Below the pieces are notes generated by a model, which ran no database searches, was not told the DNA's origin, and worked only from the letters and a program-made list of their open reading frames with translations. From positions 8,766,945 through 8,830,944 of the forward strand of contig OV884059.1 in NCBI GenBank assembly GCA_930367215.1: a DNA stretch of 64,000 bases. The letters are read 5' to 3'. Origin of the DNA: Pollenia angustigena. Lineage: Eukaryota; Arthropoda; Insecta; Diptera; Polleniidae. Below are positions 25,146 to 37,159 of this stretch, piece by piece (the first letter of the stretch is position 1; each line of letters opens with the position of its first letter). The translations under genes were made by a program, and so were the position numbers.

Positions 25146-26899
25146 ATGAAAAACTGGGAATTTAGCACGTCATACGGAAGTTGTATTAATAATAAATTAT
25201 TTAATAATTCTTTAGGAAATTCTTAATTGTGTGAAAGAAAAAATAAATAATTTCTACGAAAATCCGTAAATATTTATTATTTTATTTAAATCTTTAAAAC
25301 ATTCACATTATCTATCCTTGAAACGAATAATTTATTCGAATAATTAGATATTTTCTCATACAAATATGACGAATACTCATTTAAATAAAATTTGTAACAA
25401 AAAATTGTTCCAAACTTAAAATTTCCAAAAATAATTGAATCGAATAATTAAACAAGTTTTTATTCGACTAATGATTTGGGCTCAAATAGAAATTTATTTT
25501 ATAAGAAATTTAGTTTTTCTTTTAATAAAAGATATTTGAACCAGTTTTTTTTTATTTGTGAAATATTGTTAGATAATCGAATAAATTATTCGGTTACCTT
25601 TTAATAACGAATAATGTAGTAGTTCTATTTTTTTATTACGAATTCAGTCAAAGTAAAAACAATAAAGAATTTTTAAGTCTAAGTAATTCTTCATTAATCG
25701 AATATATTAGTCGGTAACTTTTAATAACGAATAATGTAGCAGTTCTATTTTTTAAGTTATTAAATCTGTCAAACTAAACAAGAAATCAAGAATTCTTATG
25801 ACTGTAAGTAATGTTTCATTAATCGAATAAATTATTCGGTAAATTTTTTATAACGAATAATGTAGCAGTTATTTTTCTTTTTAATTATTTATTCTGTCAA
25901 AATAAACAAAAAATCAAGAATATTTAAAACTGTTAGCAATTTTAAAAATTTTTATTCGAATAATTAATCGCTTTTTATTAGTTCTTGTAATTTATTGATA
26001 TTTTATTCTTTAATTTACACGCTTTTTAAGAGATTATTCATTAGTAGTTTAATAAAAATTATTCGAATATGAATAAAATTTACCTATCTTTTTTAAATTT
26101 TTGAATTATTTACTTTTATTCGAATAAGGTATTTGGTTACTTTATTTTTTCGTATAATTTTGAGTTTTTTATGTATAGATTTTTTAAATTATGTATCAAA
26201 TATTTATCGACGTTTCATTATAAAGAAGTATTTAAAAAAAAAACTTTTACTGAAAATAAAATATCAAGAAAATTTGGAAATTATTCTTTGTTTTGCTTTA
26301 AAATAACCGGTTTTTTACCTAACATTCTTAAAAAAAATTATAATAACTTATTTCTTTATTAAAAGTTGTATTGTAAAAGAGCTAAAAAATTTATTAAGGA
26401 AAAAGTTTCTCTATTTGCAAAATAATGATTTTTGAGAACAAATTACATATTTAATCGGTTACTTTTTGTACAATTTACAATTTCTTGTTAATTGTTTAGC
26501 TTTTTAAAAACTTCATCATTTTTTAAGATTGCTTTGATATTTGAAAATGTTTCCAATAAAAGACACTTTGAAAAGGGCCATTACATTTTCTATTCGAATA
26601 CAAACCGGTTTTTTTAATCGAATAATTGTAAAAAATTAATAAAAATATGTTTTTTTTTTTTGAAAATAAGCCTTTTAACCAGATTTCAAATTATGTAATA
26701 TGTACCTCATTAGTCGGGTTTTTATTCGGTTCTATACGAAAAAAAACCGGGTGTTTAATCGAATAATTGTAAAAAACAAATAAAAAAATATTTTTTTTTT
26801 TGAAAAAAGCCTTTTAACCAGATTTTACAATTATGTACTATTTACCTTATTAATCGCTTATTTTATTCGTTTACTTTTGATTTAAAGATTTAGTAGTTT

Positions 26900-27675
26900 T
26901 GTGAATGAATTTAATTTCTTTTGTTATTTGTAATTTTTTATTTTTTTTATTTGCAACCACCCCTCGTTTTATTTATGTTTTTCTTTTTATCGTATTGTTT
27001 TGTCAGGACTTGTCTACGCACGACTGCTTAATTTTTTCCTTGTTTTTTAAAGACTTTTTTTTGTATTTTCCGGCTTTCTGTGGCTTTTTTCTATAAATAA
27101 GTTTTCTGTTCAAAATATAATGCCTTCTTTTTATTTTCGAATGAAGAGCTTGGTTGTTATATTTAATTACAGGAAGCCTTTTGAAAATGTTTACCTCTAT
27201 AAGAAAAATTCGAAAGAATTTTTAGGTTTTCATTAAAGATATAAATAATAATCTTAAAAGGCTTATTTAATTTTATATAATAAATAGAAATGACTTAAAT
27301 AATAATGAACTATAAATAAAATTGTGGAAAAGAATGGAAAGGAAAAGGGAGTTAAAATATTGAGTTAAAGAAAAAAAGTGGTGAAAAGTGCCGGCTTCTT
27401 AAGTTAACAAATTGTTTAACAAAACTTTATTTATAATTTTGAAAAAAAAAGTTTTAAAAAAATGATGAAATAAAGATTAAAAAAAATTAATTTTGGGGTA
27501 CAAATTTAAGACAAATTGTTTTTTTGTCTTATATTTTAATTTATGGACCACTCTGACTGAATTATAAGGGGAAATTTCTCAAGAAAACATCTGACATGAA
27601 AGCATCTCCACATTTTTCTTATTGTTATTGGGGTTCTCGTAAAACACATTTCAACCAACTAACGAGTGATATTTA
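26900..27675. other. Non-coding stretch
   Basis: T-rich. No gene or array supported. Confidence 0.4.
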
Positions 27676-27714
27676 ACGATTATTTTTTAGACCAACACGA
27701 GTACAGATTTTTAA

Positions 27715-27905
27715 GCAGATTTCTATTAGTACCTGCCGTGGGGTGGATCTTAACCACAAGGTGACAAACTATGCTTTTACCAACCACCTCCTTGATTAGG
27801 AGCGGGAGCAATCTAACCTCCACTGCTTTTGGACAAATTCCAGCAGCTTCTGTTGAATAGCAGCAGCACTTAGGAGAATTTTCCCTCAGGCCAAACTTTC
27901 CCACT
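27715..27905 (-). pseudogene. Non-LTR retrotransposon-like fragment, copy 1
   Basis: Homologous to 53388-53650: ACCTGCCGTG, GTGACAAAC, TTACCAACC, TAGGAGC, CCACTGCTTTTG and AAACTTTCCCAC in order. GC content is above the surroundings. No intact domain, so the element type is uncertain. Confidence 0.5.
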
Positions 27906-28059
27906 AGTAGTAAAAAATCAGTCCTTTAGTGGGATTATCCTTATACACTTCTTTCAGTTACAGCCGTAACCACCACTTGGTCCCCGGAAGTATCCTGTGT
28001 GCAGACAGGCAAAACTTCGGCAAAGACAATCACCCTGTAAGCATTTCACGCAAGTAGCC

Positions 28060-28560
28060 TACTGCCGGAGCCATTAACCAATAGTCAGTCCGTTGACGTA
28101 ACACCAGGAGCTACTGACTCCTGTGGTACCGGATAGGATCTCCAGTAAGCTGCAAACGAAAGAGATCGCAAAGATTTCCTGTGATCTGTCAACTGTAGAT
28201 TTTGGCCGAATCCCAGGAATTAGATGCACCTGATTTTCTACGGAGGGTGTAACACTAAAAGGTGAAAAATCCTTCAGATGATACTCACAACACCCAGTGG
28301 AGTCTCCTATAACCGGCCACTGAAATTTGTCCGTACAAGGGAGGCGTCCACTCAAAATCCATAAACGCTTTCATTTAAGTACGCAACCGGGACCATACAA
28401 AAGTGTTCTTCGGAAGTAGGTATCCCCTTAAGGAAGGAGTCCTACAAGGGAATTACACTGTATTTGCTGTTTTTTTTCTTAAACCTCGTTGCTCTAAAAA
28501 CAGCGCGTCCATAAGAGGACAGGATCGAATACATACAACCTGCCTATGAGCTCAAACTCC
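28060..28560 (-). pseudogene. Unassigned decayed coding-like fragment
   Basis: GC-richer than its surroundings with an open frame of about 93 codons on the minus strand. No motif I can assign. It may belong to the same retrotransposon debris as 27715-27905. Confidence 0.3.
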
Positions 28561-30110
28561 TTCTAACCTACACTGTAAAGCAGCTTCTATTTTAAAAATT
28601 TGTTTTACGAAAATACTTTTAAAGTTTAAAATTTCTTTTTAAATTTTTTAAACATACAATTTTAAAGTAAAATTTTTTGCAGCTTTTTCCTAAATTAGCT
28701 TTTATGCTTAATCCTGGCAAATTGTTAAAATATTTTTTTTTTTCACTTTTGAATAATGCTTTTTCCCCTAAAAACATGTGTCTCATTTATTTTTATATGG
28801 AGTAAAACAAAAAAATAATAATAAAACTAAATATAGGCTAAACCAGGCCCAGCCATTTTGAAGACAAGTTAAAAGGAATATAAATTTTACCACATGTTAA
28901 GAAATATTTAGGAAAATTTCTCACGTTTTTACTATAATTACGAATCAAAATACGTGACATGAAAAAGCAAACAAATAAATAAATACAACTTAAGGCAAAA
29001 CGCATACAGAGGCATTAAGCATTAATACATACGAACACACACACATGCAAACGCAAACATATATGCACATACATTTAAAGTTATATGTTAAACATCATCT
29101 AAAGCAACTGTAACCAAATGTTGTTGATGATAATGAAAATTAACAACTTTTAGGAAAAAAAAACAAAAATCGCTTAAAATATTGCCTACATTTAAGTGTT
29201 GTCATAAAAACGAATGCCTTTTCTTTGCTTTGCCTAGATAAGTAAAGAGAAATCATAACTGTTTTTTTTTTTTTTTTTTGTAGAGGATATATGAAATAAA
29301 TACTTGTTAACATGTCCCACAGAATTGTTGCAAACAGTTACCAGAATTTATTGTTTTTTAATATTGAGTAAATAGCAATGTTGCCATATATATTTCTTAT
29401 TCATCAAAGCCTTTACTTGAAGTTTGAAATATCCAAAAAAAAAATTGCTCTCAAAATTTGAAGCCTTTAGTTTTATTTATTTTTATAATTAAGAAAAAGA
29501 AATTTTCTAAGTCAATACTTTTTTCCCTGATTTGAGAACAAATCCCCTTATTTGCTGGTAACACTGGTAAATAGTAAAATATTTGCTCCCAAAAGTGGGC
29601 TTTATTAAAATGTAGTTAAGGTATGCTATAAATATTTACATTTGCTAAATGAGATTTTTATGAATATTAACAGGAATAAATAAGAAAAACCTTTTGCAAT
29701 AATTTCTGATTTAAAAGGGAATTAGGGAAAAGAGAAGAAGAGAAGAAGAGAGAAGCAGACTCATGAGTGATTAAAGAAACTCAATAAAAATGAGATTTGC
29801 TTAATGGATATTGAAATAACTTCACAAGATAAATTTTTATGTTTGTTTTCTTTGAAAAATTGCTGTTAAACAAATTTAATTAGCCCCTTATAAAGACCAT
29901 TCTCGGGATACACTTAAGTCACTTTTAATCGTAATATGAGCAGTTATGGGAACTTACAACGAAGACACAAAGCTGAATTTAAGCAGTTGAAATAAAGTAA
30001 CTAAGAATAGTAGCCGTAAAGACCAGGAGAGATAAAAGAAGGAACGAAACTATTCAAAGGCCTCTAAGACTCCTACAACTTGGAAAGAATCGCTCCAAAA
30101 TTAAGTGGTG
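28561..30110. other. AT-rich non-coding stretch
   Basis: Contains an ACACAC/CATATG-rich patch (29030-29090) and poly-T (29262-29280). No gene seen. Confidence 0.45.
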
Positions 30111-30124
30111 AAGTTGCCGGGAAG

Positions 30125-30650
30125 GAGGGGGGTGCTTTAAAACCATGTGAGATAAGGCCATAATGGCCTTATTGCCCAATCATTGAGAGGTAAGGTCATA
30201 TTTAAAATGTTGCGAACTGAGAGATAAAGCCATATTTTTTTCGCAACTGAGAGATAAAGCCATATTTTTTCAGAATATTGTTATGCATGGTGTAAACATT
30301 CTGTAAAAGGGAAAATCCTTAGTTATCATTGAAAAACATTTTTTTATTCTTGTGACGCACGCAGGAAAATTTTATTCAGCGAAGCCACCTGCCGCGTCCT
30401 ACTGCAGGAAAAAACCCCTCAGCACGGCCGCAGGCCGTCACGCAGGAAAACTTTAATATGCGAAGCCAGATTTCAATACTTAACTTTAGTGTCTCCGGAA
30501 CTGAAATGAGAGATAAAGCCATTTTCTAATATTGCTAATGTGAGCTAAGGCCATGATGTCTTTATCCCCTATTCAAATGAAAAAAAAGGCTTTATGAATG
30601 AGAGATAAAGCCATCATGGCCTTATCTCACATGGGATTAAAGCACCCCCC
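30125..30650. mobile_element. Mutator-like foldback element, 10-bp target duplication
   Basis: Ends GGGGGGTGCTTTAA and CCATGTGAGATAAGGCCAT are mirrored at 30606-30650. TGCCGGGAAG flanks both sides (30115-30124 and 30651-30660). The interior has GAGATAAAGCCATATTTTT repeats and GC-rich segments containing GGCCGCAGGCCGTCACGC. No transposase. A 9-11 bp duplication with long TIRs is typical of Mutator-like elements. Confidence 0.8.
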
Positions 30651-30739
30651 TGCCGGGAAGCCAGACTCCAGACAGCCAAAAGTAACGCTAAGGGCAAAAT
30701 CAAAAGGGTCAAAAAAAGAGGACACAAAATAAAAAGTTC

Positions 30740-31105
30740 TTTTTCTGTCCTCCTTTATTTTTCTATAATTGCCTCTGTTATTGACATCTCTAGTGATGTA
30801 ATTCCAGCTGTAACTTGCTGCGCGAAATTCGTCATCAATACTTCTCTGCCAGGTCTTAGGGGTGAACCAGGTCGTCCACAACCTTGCGGGTTCCATCTTA
30901 ATACTGGTTGGGCGATATTGCTACTGGATCTACGAAGAGTGTGACGAATCAATGCCACTTTCGCTCTTTGTTTGTTGATTCGTCCGCATCCACAGGATAT
31001 TATTGCTTTTACAATTGGGCCACCATATATCCAAAATATTTCTGAGACATTTGTTGTTTAATGTTTGCAATCGTGTGTCTATAGAACACACACAAGATAT
31101 AATTA
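30740..31105 (-). pseudogene. RTE-like non-LTR retrotransposon, C-terminal fragment
   Basis: Three minus-strand frames together give LQTLNNKCLRNILDIWWPN, LRRSSSNIAQPVLRWNPQG, GRPGSPLR and FRAASYSWNYIT. This matches the conserved region after the reverse transcriptase in RTE-like elements (CLR-IL-I-WP, R-TLR, WNPQG, GRP, SW). Two frameshifts make it dead. Confidence 0.75.
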
Positions 31106-31284
31106 ATAACATCTTCGAATAAAATGGTCAAGATCAGCAAATGGCCAAAACAACAGCACAAGACAGACAAAAATGACGCAACATTTGCAAAACCTGTGTT
31201 CTGCGTATCTTGGCCTAATATTTTGGCATAAAACCATATCAAACACCACATTGTGGATTTAGAAAAGACCAACTGCTAATAAAA

Positions 31285-31371
31285 ATCGAAACTCGAAGGC
31301 GTAAATGGAATTGGATTGGGCATACATTGTGGAAGCTCGCAGACAACATAAATCTGGAATGCACAGGGTAG
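31285..31371 (+). pseudogene. RTE-like fragment, opposite strand
   Basis: Reads IETRRRKWNWIGHTLWKLAD before a stop. This is the same conserved C-terminal motif (RRRKW-WIGHTLRK) as the neighbouring minus-strand fragment, but in opposite orientation. Confidence 0.7.
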
Positions 31372-31379
31372 CTGAAGAA

Positions 31380-32000
31380 AAGAAAGAGCTGATAATAGAT
31401 GGAGGATACTGATTGAATCTGAGGGACTAGCAGCAGGACGTTTTATTTAGTTAGCACAGATCTGGGCGTGGTACTCCAGAGAAGCAGCTTCAGCAATATT
31501 ATATAGCATCCTTAAGGTTCATGATCCAAATCTGGTTTTTCTTCGATAGCCAATGTGTTGTGAAGTATTTTCCAGTCCATTTCTTTATTGTTATATCGTT
31601 TCGTTGATAATGTTTTCTTATGCCTCGACTTCTTAGGCCTGCAAGTAACCTCCGGTGATGCTGCAGGAACGCACTTTTTTTACTCAGAAAATATGAGTTT
31701 GTCCCGTTGCCTGAAACCCTCCTCCTAACATCAGGGCGTAAATGGCGCGAAATAAAACTTTCGCATTGTATAAACTAAATGCTAACTTGTTTATTGAGGC
31801 TCTACGTTCCACCTAGGAACAACGGGAACAAAATAATAAAAATAATTTGCGAAAACCTCTACAATGGAAGTTAAGAGATGTCTAGAATAAGTAAGGAAGT
31901 ATGAAAATCGTAACATAAAATGATATTGTAATGAGATTTGCTCAAGTTAAGTTTCAAAAAACTAGAAATTAGAATACCAAATTTTGTAATAATTAGCACA
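31380..32000. other. Non-coding stretch
   Basis: No gene supported; possibly retrotransposon tail sequence. Confidence 0.35.
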
Positions 32001-32240
32001 AATCTAATTTAAAGCCCACTCTCGGAAAACAAGCCTGAAACCGTTACGAATACTGCCATGAAATTTGGCACATTCATATTTTTGTATTATATGAAAAAAA
32101 AAAACAGGACGTCAGATTTTCTGTAGATTTGTTCACAGTCTTTCTCAGATGCCCTAAAAAGTCTACTCCAGAAAAGGTATAATACTAACTGAAGGATAAC
32201 AAGGATTCGTTACAGCCGAATATACTATTTAAACTTGTTT
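32000..32240 (-). repeat. Decayed end of hairpin-ended interspersed repeat
   Basis: Ends in GATTCGTTACAGCCGAATAT and AAACTTGTTT, equivalent to the left end of copy B (57962). Confidence 0.5.
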
Positions 32241-32654
32241 CTAACAACAATTTCGTATTAAAAAATTCATGACATCATCTCTCATACTTACGCAACTACC
32301 ACCACCACCACTATCACCCCCCCAAAAATACCATCTCTACCCAAAACATCTCCAGCCATCAACCACAACCATCAATAATTCATTTTATGTCCAACTCCCT
32401 CCATTCGCAAAGCAAAAACAAATTTAACATTATCATATAAGACACTTACGATTCCTATTACCAACATGTTGTTGTATGTTGCAATAAAACTGTATGTAAT
32501 GCATAAAAGATGAAGCGTAACGAGACAAAGAAGCATTAGAAGAAGACACTCTATTCAATTCCTAACAAATCAGACAGGATTCTGGCAGCAACAGCGCAGC
32601 AACAAACAATAAAACACTACGAAAAAATAACCAGCAATTCAAGTACACCACTAA

Positions 32655-32950
32655 AGAGTCTTAAGAGACAAGAATGTATGAGATAAACTAGAGAGACGTT
32701 GCAAAAAGTGTTTGTAAATCAGTGGTGGGCAAACGCTTGATTCTTCGTTATGAGTGTTAAGGAAAAAATAGTCTGGTTTTGTTTCATTGACACACATCAA
32801 ATAAAAAGGAATCTTTTACAATCAATTGTATCGTTGAAAGTGTGAGACACACACACACAGATGTTAACTTAAGACTCTGAAGAGACAAGAATAAACGAGA
32901 AAACCAAGAGAGACATTTCAAAAAGTCTTTGTAAATCAGTGGTGGGCATC
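32655..32950 (+). repeat. Direct duplication of about 80 bp
   Basis: GAGACAAGAAT, GAGAGAC and TTTGTAAATCAGTGGTGGGC occur at 32664-32730 and again at 32881-32947. Confidence 0.75.
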
Positions 32951-33084
32951 TTCTATTAGGCAACAAGATTCTGCTTCTGTTTCTAAATAAAAATTCATAA
33001 ACTTAAACTTTTCTATAGAAAAGGGCAATAATACTGTGAGACAGTCCCCATCGGCGGGGGTACTGCTTACGAGGAAAAGTTAAG

Positions 33085-33423
33085 TATATCCGTCAAAAAA
33101 AAGTTATACGTGTCCCGGCGTTTCGCTGGGTCAAGTCTAGGTATCAAGATTTATCGAATTTCGCAAATTCATGTTCAGTTGAGTCGTTAAGCTCAACGCC
33201 GGCTAGTCAATAAAGAAAAGTGGTATTTTTGGTTTTTTGGGACCCTGGAAAGTCAGTTGTTCATCATTGTTTTCGTAACTTATCTATCAAACCTCAATTA
33301 AGCATTATAAATGACAATGTCCCCTATATGATACTTTCTAACTTTAAATCGTTACCTCTCGATTCCTATACCTGACCCAGCGAAACGCCGGGACACGCAA
33401 AACTTTTTTTTTTTACCGATATA
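33085..33423. mobile_element. MITE-like element with GC-rich TIRs
   Basis: GTGTCCCGGCGTTTCGCTGG at 33110 is matched in inverse at 33377-33397. Similarity extends outward through poly-A to TATATC and inward to AGG-ATC. Length 339 bases, no coding capacity. Confidence 0.75.
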
Positions 33424-33429
33424 AATTTT

Positions 33430-34775
33430 CCTGGTACCAACTAAAGACCAGACTAAGATTTGTGATAAAAAAAAATTTTTCATGTGCTTGTCATTGATGC
33501 TTGAGGTCCACCCCACGCGTTCTATGCGTTCGAAACTTTCTTTGCCATTTTTCAAGATGCATACAACGCATGCAAAAGTAGAAAGTAAACCTACTTCATT
33601 CAGTCGAGACGTAGAAGCATTCTACACATTTACATTTACTCAGCAATACAATTTTACACTGATTCTACTTTTTTGTCAGTTACATGAGCGCATTGTACGC
33701 GTGTTGTGGCCCTTCAACTTAAGAATTCACTACTGATCTTAGAACTATTGCTTGGGTAGTCCTTATAGGACCATATAGAAATATAAAAACCAGAAACTTA
33801 CAGGTTCATTTTTCTGGTTCTAGTCTACACTAGCATAACTTTATTTACCCATCAAAGGCAAAGAAGACAAAATTATAGACACTTTGTTGACAGATTCACC
33901 AAAAAGTCACAAAAATAATCGACAAAAGTGGTTTACTTGGAAGAGCCTTTTTACTCCAAGCTTCCTACAAAGTGGTTTTTGCCCTCTGCTGCTGCTTTGT
34001 TTTTATTTTTTTTTTAAACAAATTGTTTGTTGCTTAACATTTACAAACGTTATTTTCATGGTATGTAAAATGCCCACCACTGTCTTAAAAGTCAGAGATA
34101 TACACAAACACACTTTAAAACTAAAATACAAAACTCACATGTTCACGTATTAATTTTAAAGAAAATAGGATTAACTTGTCATACACAATTGAATTTAATT
34201 TTCTATACCAAAAATAAAAGCCATACACAGACTCAAACTGAAACTCCCTCATGTAAATTTCCAACTCTTACCACCAAATAAATTCCTTTTGCTGGGTAGA
34301 GTCTATTACACCACAGCACAATTGTCTGTCTAGTCTTTAAGTCTATGGAGTAGCAACATCAAACATTTTTAATATTGCGTTATTTGTTTGTTGCATTTTT
34401 ATTAATGGGGTTAGTTTTGTGATTGGTTTTATTGCAGTTTAAGTATGTACCATCATCATCGAATATCTCATCTCTCATTCTCTTCCCTTCCCTTTTACAC
34501 AAAACTCAATTTGAATGAGTATTGCGATTTTAAAGGTTCAAGTTGCATGTTTCAAGTGTTTTAATAAATGTGCATAAAAATGTGCTTGACTACATGCATA
34601 TATGGAAAAGGTATAAGTTTCAGTGTGAAGATTTAGTTTCAGTTAGAGTCCTGCAAGGGATTCCTTGAGTAAAAAGTACCCTTTTTGAAAATATTAAATG
34701 GCCTAAATTTCAAGAAAATGGTAAAATTCCAGCTGACAAAAGTGTATTAAAAAAGTAATTTTTCAAAAAATACCC
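33430..34775. other. Non-coding stretch
   Basis: No gene supported. The short frames at 33482-33736 and 33884-34153 have no signature. Confidence 0.4.
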
Positions 34776-34780
34776 CTTTT

Positions 34781-35031
34781 AGGCCGGTTTTAAAAATAAC
34801 TTGATTCCAAAGCACCTGATTTCAACTCACCTGGTTTCAAATCACATATGCCTTTTCAAATCCCGCATCTGATATTGTGGAGTACCTTTTTTGTGTTTTT
34901 CGGAGCGATTTTCAATTGGTGAAATCACGACGAAAATCACAAAAACGGGGCGATTTTCAGAACACCACAAAATCAGACGCGTGATTTTAAAAGCTCTTGA
35001 CTTGGAATCACGTGATTTTCACAACAGGCCT
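34781..35031. mobile_element. Foldback MITE-like element, 251 bp
   Basis: AGGCCGGTTTTAAAAATAAC and TTGATTCCAA at the left match the inverse of the right end. A second block, GCATCTGATATTGTGG, matches the inverse of CCACAAAATCAGACGC. Confidence 0.65.
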
Positions 35032-35039
35032 GTTTATAG

Positions 35040-35910
35040 TCAATAGCAAAAAATAATTTAGCAAGAAAAACATTTAAGAGTTAAAAATAACTATTTAGGG
35101 GACGCCCTTTTAGTTATAAAGGTGAAATAAATAGTAAATAGCAAAAAGTACCTTTTAATTTTTAACGTAATATACTTTTTTCAGGGCGTCTTTTTATGTA
35201 CAAATTGGATTTTATAGTAAATATGGACTTTAAGCTATAAAAGCTAAAAGTACTTTAAAAGAAAAGAACTACAATATAAATAAAATTTAAATAGGAAAGA
35301 GTACTTTGCAAGAACAAAATCACAATATAATTTTTTCTAGACGTCCTTTTAGGTAAAAATTGGATTTTATAGTAAATACGTTCTATTTTGGGACGCCATT
35401 TTAGTTCAAAAGGGTAAATAAAAAGTAAATAGCAAAAGTACTTTTTAATAAAATCACTGCAAAAATGGGATTTTATAGTAAAAAAAACTAAACGTAAACC
35501 GTTATATTTAATTTTTGTCCTTTAAAGTCCAAATGTACCATTTTGGGACGCCAGCTAGTTTAAAAGTATAAATAAAAATTATAGAGCAAAAATTACTTTT
35601 AAAGAAAATAAATGTAATATACATTTTTCGGGCGTCATTTGAGGTAAAAATTTGGATTTTATGGCAAATAGCTAAAGTTTTTTTTTATAAATTAATTTAT
35701 TTTAACATAAAGATACAAAAAGTATGTACTATTTTAGGACGCCATTAAGTTTAAAAGGTTAAACAAAAAGTTAATAACAAGAATTGCTTTTGAAGAAAAG
35801 ATAAAAGCGCGATTTAAGAGTAGATAGCTTAACGTTTTTTTTTTTAATTCAAATTAAATTTTTAGCAAATGCACCATTTTGGGACGTTATTTTAGTTAAA
35901 AAGTAAATTG
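35040..35910 (+). repeat. Degenerate GACGCC minisatellite
   Basis: Alternating blocks GACGCCATTTTAGTT and GGCGTC-TTTTA-GT each precede AAATTGGATTTTATAGTAAA or GTAAATAGCAAAA. They occur near 35102, 35187, 35340, 35393, 35548, 35632, 35738 and 35883. Confidence 0.75.
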
Positions 35911-36257
35911 GTTAGGTTCTTTTGGCAGCCGCAGTCTAGCGTAGTTCACGTTAGCCCAGTAATTAGTTAACGTTGTTTTAGCATGTGTCACTATCTCCCG
36001 GACGTCCTAGATTACCTGGCTGCTACCTCTCAGCCAACCGGTTGATTCAATGAAGACGTATATCTATATCAAATTAGGGACAGAGAGACTAGTTCTGTCT
36101 CTAAGAGTTCTTTGACCAAACAGTTTGAGTCTTTGAGGTCCCCAATGTCGGACTACTCTACTCTACTCACAGAGCACACAGAGACGTCACGAGACAGAAA
36201 ATATTGTGTTTTTCTGTCTTTTTCTTCGAAGGCTGCTCTTTGTTTTGATCACGCAAT

Positions 36258-36743
36258 TTATGTTGATTGTAGCGGACTGCTTTTACACATTGCCACTTCA
36301 CTACCAAAAAACATTTTATTTTTCTTTCTTTGAAAGCTGCCCTCGCAAATGATTTGAGCAGTCACTTTTTTCGTCTCTGTAGACTCTGTGCTTCTTCTTT
36401 TACAAAAGTCATTATAAGGGAGCCCCAGCCTCTGGGCGTGACTCCCAATTGGCCTATGGCCAGTTATAACAGCAATTAGTGTTCTGAGTTGATGTCTGGG
36501 CCAGATTTTGCAGGTTTTTCCACAAGAAATTCCATCGATCAATCTCTTACTAGCAATAAGATGAAATTTGAGTGCTGCGATTTGCTTGCTTCTCGAGAAT
36601 GGAGTACCTAAATCCCACACTAAGCCATTATGGTTCAAGGTGGTGCCTGCATGCCCCTGTATCCAGGGACTCTTTCTAGTAAAGAAACGGAAAGTTTTGT
36701 TGGCTAAAACATATCTTTTTGGAGAATGAAACTTTTTAGGCAT
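36258..36743 (-). pseudogene. Jockey/I-type retrotransposon RNase H-end fragment
   Basis: The minus-strand frame contains SPWIQGHAG (RNase H WVPGH motif), IWP, LRTLIAVITGHRPIGSHAQR and LGLPYNDFCKR. This matches the RNase H domain and the conserved TGHCPIG-HA-RLGLP-DFCR tail of Jockey-superfamily elements. The GNEKADELAR region is disrupted. It is a fragment only, with no upstream reverse transcriptase. Confidence 0.8.
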
Positions 36744-36904
36744 TTATAAGGGGACTCCTTTACATAAACTGTTCTTTTAGGGGAAAAATTGACTTTTTAG
36801 GATTTAAGCCTTTAGGAGAGGAAACAACTTAATGAAAAAATATTCTTAGAAATAAAAAATACCAATTCGTTTTTTTCTAAAATCATGAGAATCAGATCAT
36901 CAAT

Positions 36905-37155
36905 AGTAAATGAAGTTAGATTGGCCATGTTATCAGACGTATCAACGACAACTTAGCCAAGATGGCAATAGTATGGAATCCCCAAGACAGCAGAAAAAAA
37001 GACGGACCCGCTAACACCTGGACGTGATAAATCGAAAGTGATACAAAACTCAATTGGAAATCCCTGGGCCTAAGTGAAGCATGCAGCGCAGGATAGATCA
37101 CAATGGAAGAACTTTGTTGTGGCTCTTTGTTACACCTTGGAGCTATAGGAATCAA
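36905..37155 (+). pseudogene. RTE-like C-terminal fragment
   Basis: The plus-strand frame reads IGHVIRRINDNLAKMAIVWN, PQDSRKKDGPANTW, two stops, then IESDTKLNWKSLGL and EELCCGSLLHLGAI. Same conserved C-terminal module as at 30.7-31.4 kb, with three in-frame stops. Confidence 0.75.
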
Positions 37156-37159
37156 TATA

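Larger units (their letters stand above)
18830..26870. repeat. Diffuse ATTATTCG/CGAATAAT-rich region
   Basis: About 8 kb in which the dyad ATTATTCGAATAAT and its halves recur at short intervals. Interruptions are at 22000-23000 and 24040-25150. The tight array at 19.2-20.6 kb lies inside it. Coding-frame fragments here have no support. Confidence 0.7.
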
